DNA of 9,237 nucleotides from Candidatus Omnitrophota bacterium. GTDB lineage: Bacteria; Omnitrophota; Gorgyraeia; Gygaellales; Profunditerraquicolaceae. This document shows, in pieces, positions 6,491 through 9,237 of the stretch. The notes beneath the pieces are model-generated. The model did not search any database. It was given only the letters and a program-made list of their open reading frames with translations, and was not told the DNA's origin. The position numbers and the translations under genes are program-made. The stretch is taken from positions 1-9,237 of the forward strand of contig JAFGET010000069.1 of the NCBI GenBank assembly GCA_016931435.1. Direction: 5' to 3'. Positions within the stretch are counted from its first letter, which is position 1, and each line of letters starts with the position of its first letter.

Positions 6491-6504
6491 AATTACTGGT
6501 AATT
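6491..6504. repeat. small perfect dyad upstream of the promoter
   Basis: AATTAC-TG-GTAATT: two perfect 6-nt inverted arms with a 2-nt centre, lying about 18 bp upstream of the -35 box at 6467-6472. The position would suit an activator site or an AT-rich upstream element. Short AT-rich dyads also arise by chance, so this is tentative. Confidence 0.3.
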
Positions 6505-6579
6505 TTACGCTGTCCTCTAAAGTCTTCTATTAAATTATGTGAAGAAGGAACTATAAAAAGGGTCCGCGCGGTTATTTTG

Positions 6580-7848
6580 TTAAATAAAAATCGTATCTTT
6601 GCGGGATGAGCCTACCGAGATCATGGAAATTCTTACTTTCAGGGAATCTTCTAGCCTTGAAAGGTAACTTTTTGCGTTGACAGGCAGATCCTTATATCTT
6701 CTTACCCTGCTTGTATTCTGGCTCCAGCCGGGCATATTTTGATAAACCGGCCGGGCGCCGCTTAATACCTGCGCATCATAAGGCAATTGCCTGAATATCT
6801 TTCCCTTATATCTATAGCCGGTGCACATCTTAATATTCTTTAAGCCGTCTAATATATCCATCTTCATGATGGCAAGCTGGGAAATTCCGTTTAACAGGAT
6901 CGCCTCCCGCACCATCACGCTGTCAAACCACCCGCAACGCCTGGGCCTTCCGGTAGTCGCGCCGAATTCATGGCCTTTATTGCGCATAAACTGCGCGAAA
7001 GCATCGTCAAATTCCGTAGGGAAAGGCCCTTCACCGACGCGAGTCGAATAAGCCTTGGCAACACCGATGATTTTATCGATCTTTACCGGAGAAATGCCGG
7101 TGCCGGTGCAGGCGCCCCCCGAAGTAGCCGAAGAAGAAGTTACGAAAGGGTACGTCCCAAAATCAATGTCCAAAAAAGTCCCCTGCGCACCTTCAAAGAG
7201 TATGTCTTTTTTATCATCTATGGCCTTATTCAATAAATAGGTAACATTGAATAAATAGCTCCGCAAGAACCTGCCGTAATTCAAATATTCTTTATAGATA
7301 TCGCTGAAAACAAAGCCAGCGTGCCCATAGACTTTTTTAAAGATCTCGTTCTTTTCTTTCAAGTTATCTTTAAGCTTACCCTTAAAAACAGAGGGCGATA
7401 AAAGGTCGATCATGCGGATACCGCAACGGTTGATTTTATCCGAATAACAGGGTCCGATGCCTCTTTTTGTCGTGCCTATCTTATTGGCCCTTTTGCCTTC
7501 ACGCAGCTCATCAAGTATCTTGTGATAAGGCAAAATCACATGTGCTAAAGGAGAAATCTTAAGGCGCCCCGAAATATTTATGCCCGCTGAAGACAACCCT
7601 TTTATTTCTTTTATAAGCATCGACGGATCGATCACTACTCCGTTTCCGATACAACAAACCTTTCCTTTGTGCAGGATCCCTGAAGGAATAAGATGAAAAA
7701 TATACTCCTTACCTTCCGCGACTACGGTGTGGCCTGCGTTACTGCCGCCCTGATAACGCACTATATAATCTACTTTTTCGGATAAGATATCGATAACCTT
7801 GCCCTTACCCTCGTCTCCCCATTGCGTGCCTACTATAACTATATTCAC
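6580..7848 (-). CDS. purA: adenylosuccinate synthetase
   Basis: Cytoplasmic enzyme that joins IMP and aspartate using GTP to give adenylosuccinate, the first committed step from IMP to AMP. The 422 residues are close to the usual 420-435. Signature blocks: VGTQWGDEGKGK (6-17) with catalytic Asp12; GGSNAGHTV (34-42) with catalytic His40; KIGTTKRGIGPCYSDK (123-138); the block EGAQGTFLDIDFGTYPFVTS (219-238); GATTGRPRRCGWFD (296-309), which binds IMP/GTP; and MKMDILDG (328-335). The family-typical C-terminal block reads SVGSSRKDTI. The start is GTG at 7848, chosen because the next residues (NIVIVGTQWGDEG) match the family N-terminus exactly and GAGG lies about 9 nt upstream. It follows the DRE-TIM gene after a 127-bp gap filled by an inverted repeat. 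No riboswitch or purine-repressor site is evident. Confidence 0.98.
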   Translation of the reverse strand: MNIVIVGTQWGDEGKGKVIDILSEKVDYIVRYQGGSNAGHTVVAEGKEYIFHLIPSGILHKGKVCCIGNGVVIDPSMLIKEIKGLSSAGINISGRLKISPLAHVILPYHKILDELREGKRANKIGTTKRGIGPCYSDKINRCGIRMIDLLSPSVFKGKLKDNLKEKNEIFKKVYGHAGFVFSDIYKEYLNYGRFLRSYLFNVTYLLNKAIDDKKDILFEGAQGTFLDIDFGTYPFVTSSSATSGGACTGTGISPVKIDKIIGVAKAYSTRVGEGPFPTEFDDAFAQFMRNKGHEFGATTGRPRRCGWFDSVMVREAILLNGISQLAIMKMDILDGLKNIKMCTGYRYKGKIFRQLPYDAQVLSGARPVYQNMPGWSQNTSRVRRYKDLPVNAKSYLSRLEDSLKVRISMISVGSSRKDTIFI

Positions 7849-7869
7849 TAATATATCCTCGGTTAATTA

Positions 7870-7973
7870 CAAATGACAAAATCCAAATGACAAACGAATT
7901 ATGGATATCAAATAATTTAGTTATTTGGATCTTAATTATTCATTTGGATTTTGAAATTTGACATTTGGATTTA
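7870..7973. repeat. A-rich inverted repeat between the DRE-TIM gene and purA
   Basis: The two arms are built from related words: the plus strand has AAATGACAAAATCCAAATGA (7871-7890) on the left, and the right arm, read on the minus strand, has AAATCCAAATGTCAAA, then AAAATCCAAATGA. The arms pair imperfectly over about 45-50 nt around the central stem CAAATAA (7909-7915) / TTATTTG (7921-7927), with a 5-nt loop. It begins 2 nt after the stop codon of the upstream gene and ends shortly before the purA ribosome binding site. No U-tract follows. Such TCCAAATGACAAA spacers look like dispersed intergenic repeats seen in genomes of uncultured bacteria (recall, not checked). It has the same layout as the palindrome at 2636-2709 but a different sequence. 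Confidence 0.75.
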
Positions 7974-7975
7974 AG

Positions 7976-9211
7976 TTATGGTTTCATCGTAAATATCTTA
8001 CGCGCGATATCCGGGTATTTGGCGATAAAACGTAATTCTTCGTCAATCAGCGGCTTTTGATTATGCACATTGGCGTAACGAACTAACTCCAAGACGTCTG
8101 CCGCCTGGGAATCGTCGCGAAAGACGACTTCCAGTTTTTCATAAACGTTTCTAAAGCCCTTGATACCGGAATACTCACCCGCGGTGATCTTTCTGCCGGT
8201 GTCGATTATCTCGGGTTCCCCTCTTCCTAACTCCTCAAAATCATAGAGCTCATAATTGCGCCTGTCTTTCAATGCGCCGTCGGCATGTATCCCGGATTCG
8301 TGCGCGAAGGCATTAGCTCCGATGCCGGGCTGATTTATGGGGATCGGCACGCCAAAAGCGTAGGATGCGTACTTACAGGCCTTCCAGGCCTTCTTTAAAT
8401 CTATCCTTTCATCAAGGACATAATCCTGCATGCCGCTGCCGTATTTTATAGCTAAAATCACAGAGACCAGGTCCGCATTACCGGCGCGTTCGCCCATACC
8501 GTTTACGCAGGTGTTAATAAAAGAATCCTCTCCGCAATCAGAAGCCGCGCGCGCCCCGGCGATCGAATTTGCCACTACCAAACCAAGATCATTATGGCAG
8601 TGTATTTCAACCGGAATACGGACTTCCGAAACTAAAGACTTGATGCGCTCATAAATGCTAAAAGGCGTGTCAAACCCTAAGGTATCGCAGTAACGTATCC
8701 TATCTGCGCCTGATTGTTTTGCCGCGGTAGAAAACTCTATTAAATAATCCATGCGCGTACGCGAAGCATCTTCCGCGTTGACCCCGATGGACTTAGCCCC
8801 CAGCTTTCTCGCTTCTTTCACTGCTTCTACCATTCCCCTTATCACCGAAGCGTGGTCAAGCTTGCCCTTAAACTTATGCATGATCATCTGATCGGAAGTA
8901 GAAATAGAGAGGTTGAGATGCTGTAAATACGGCACTAATTTGAAAGCTGCGCATACGTCTTCTTTAGTCGCTCTCAACCATCCTCCTAATCTTATGGGAG
9001 AAAGCACCTTTTTTTTAGCTAATTCCAGGTTAGCGTTCAAATAGTTCGTCTCATGGCGCGTTAAGGGAAAGCCGAATTCCGACTGAAAGATGCCCAATTC
9101 GTTGAGGTATAAATTGATCATGGTCTTTTCTAGCTTGGAAAGGCAAATGCGGGAAGTCTGGACTCCGTCGCGGTTTGTGACATCTATCAGGTATATTTTT
9201 GGCTTACTCAT
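7976..9211 (-). CDS. DRE-TIM metallolyase, homocitrate / isopropylmalate synthase type
   Basis: Condenses acetyl-CoA (or a similar acyl-CoA) with a 2-oxo acid; the exact substrate cannot be told. The 411 residues form a TIM barrel plus a short C-terminal subdomain, without the extra allosteric domain of full-length LeuA (about 510+ residues). Key sites: DVTNRDGVQ (10-18) with metal ligand Asp15; GVNAEDASR (143-151); YCDTLGFDTP (174-183); HCHNDLG (204-210) with metal ligands His204 and His206; NGMGERAGNADL (237-248); and HESGIHADGALK (304-315). The last two blocks look more like homocitrate synthase (NifV/AksA-like) than LeuA. The first motif departs from the usual DTTLRDGEQ, with Val17 where synthases have Glu or Gln. 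Re-citrate synthase, citramalate synthase or homocitrate synthase all remain possible. The ATG at 9211 has AGGAG 5 nt upstream. No nif or lysine genes are in view; purA follows downstream. Confidence 0.85.
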   Translation of the reverse strand: MSKPKIYLIDVTNRDGVQTSRICLSKLEKTMINLYLNELGIFQSEFGFPLTRHETNYLNANLELAKKKVLSPIRLGGWLRATKEDVCAAFKLVPYLQHLNLSISTSDQMIMHKFKGKLDHASVIRGMVEAVKEARKLGAKSIGVNAEDASRTRMDYLIEFSTAAKQSGADRIRYCDTLGFDTPFSIYERIKSLVSEVRIPVEIHCHNDLGLVVANSIAGARAASDCGEDSFINTCVNGMGERAGNADLVSVILAIKYGSGMQDYVLDERIDLKKAWKACKYASYAFGVPIPINQPGIGANAFAHESGIHADGALKDRRNYELYDFEELGRGEPEIIDTGRKITAGEYSGIKGFRNVYEKLEVVFRDDSQAADVLELVRYANVHNQKPLIDEELRFIAKYPDIARKIFTMKP

Positions 9212-9237
9212 AGCTACTCCTATCTTCTATGTTTTTA

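Noticed and set aside
6564..6571. CCGCGCGG palindrome followed on the minus strand by a short T run, a possible purA terminator
   Set aside because: The palindrome has no room for a loop and cannot form a normal terminator hairpin; the T run is short and offset. I cannot support a terminator here.

Overview
All eight genes in this window, counting one broken gene once, lie on the minus strand and run right to left. The window suggests a Gram-negative-type bacterium with an outer envelope: there is an OmpA/MotB-like lipoprotein with a clear lipobox, a second probable lipoprotein, and MEP-pathway isoprenoid synthesis. A GH57 branching enzyme next to a DUF4912 protein, a uppS-cdsA-dxr cluster, and spacers filled with A-rich palindromes all resemble uncultured PVC-side lineages such as Candidatus Omnitrophota. 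That placement is inference from gene content and style, not proof. Every complete gene reads normally in the standard bacterial code; the stops are TAA or TAG, and none is TGA.

Region by region, in transcription order. At 7976-9211 is a DRE-TIM metallolyase of the homocitrate/isopropylmalate synthase type. A roughly 105-bp A-rich inverted repeat (7870-7973) fills the gap to purA (6580-7848, GTG start). A 163-bp gap (6417-6579) follows, holding the only strong promoter I can see: TTGACT, 17 bp, TATAGT with an extended -10, followed by an AGGAGGT ribosome binding site. This promoter drives a lipoprotein with an OmpA-type peptidoglycan-binding domain. That gene is interrupted by an in-frame TAA at 6141-6143, with no frameshift, so it splits into 6141-6416 and 5763-6113. 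Next come a small coiled-coil lipoprotein candidate (5358-5738), a DUF4912 protein with a lysine-rich tail and a C-terminal beta domain (4296-5300), and a GH57 glucan branching enzyme (2710-4284). A second, different A-rich palindrome (2636-2709) follows, and then uppS (1898-2617), cdsA (1099-1893) and the first 354 codons of dxr (1-1063, cut by the window edge).

How the genes fit together. dxr (MEP pathway) makes isoprenoid precursors, UppS turns them into the undecaprenyl carrier for wall and O-antigen polymers, and CdsA makes CDP-diacylglycerol for phospholipids. The OmpA-like and coiled-coil lipoproteins belong to the same envelope theme. The GH57/DUF4912 pair points to alpha-glucan (glycogen-like) metabolism. 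From 6416 down to 1 the genes have small gaps, apart from the palindrome before uppS, and no clear terminator is visible, so they may form one long transcription unit. The most notable observations are the in-frame stop in an otherwise intact OmpA-like gene, the two unrelated palindromes built to the same plan and each abutting the upstream stop codon, and the variant active-site motif of the DRE-TIM enzyme. I saw no convincing previously undescribed multi-gene system; this is mostly housekeeping and envelope DNA.
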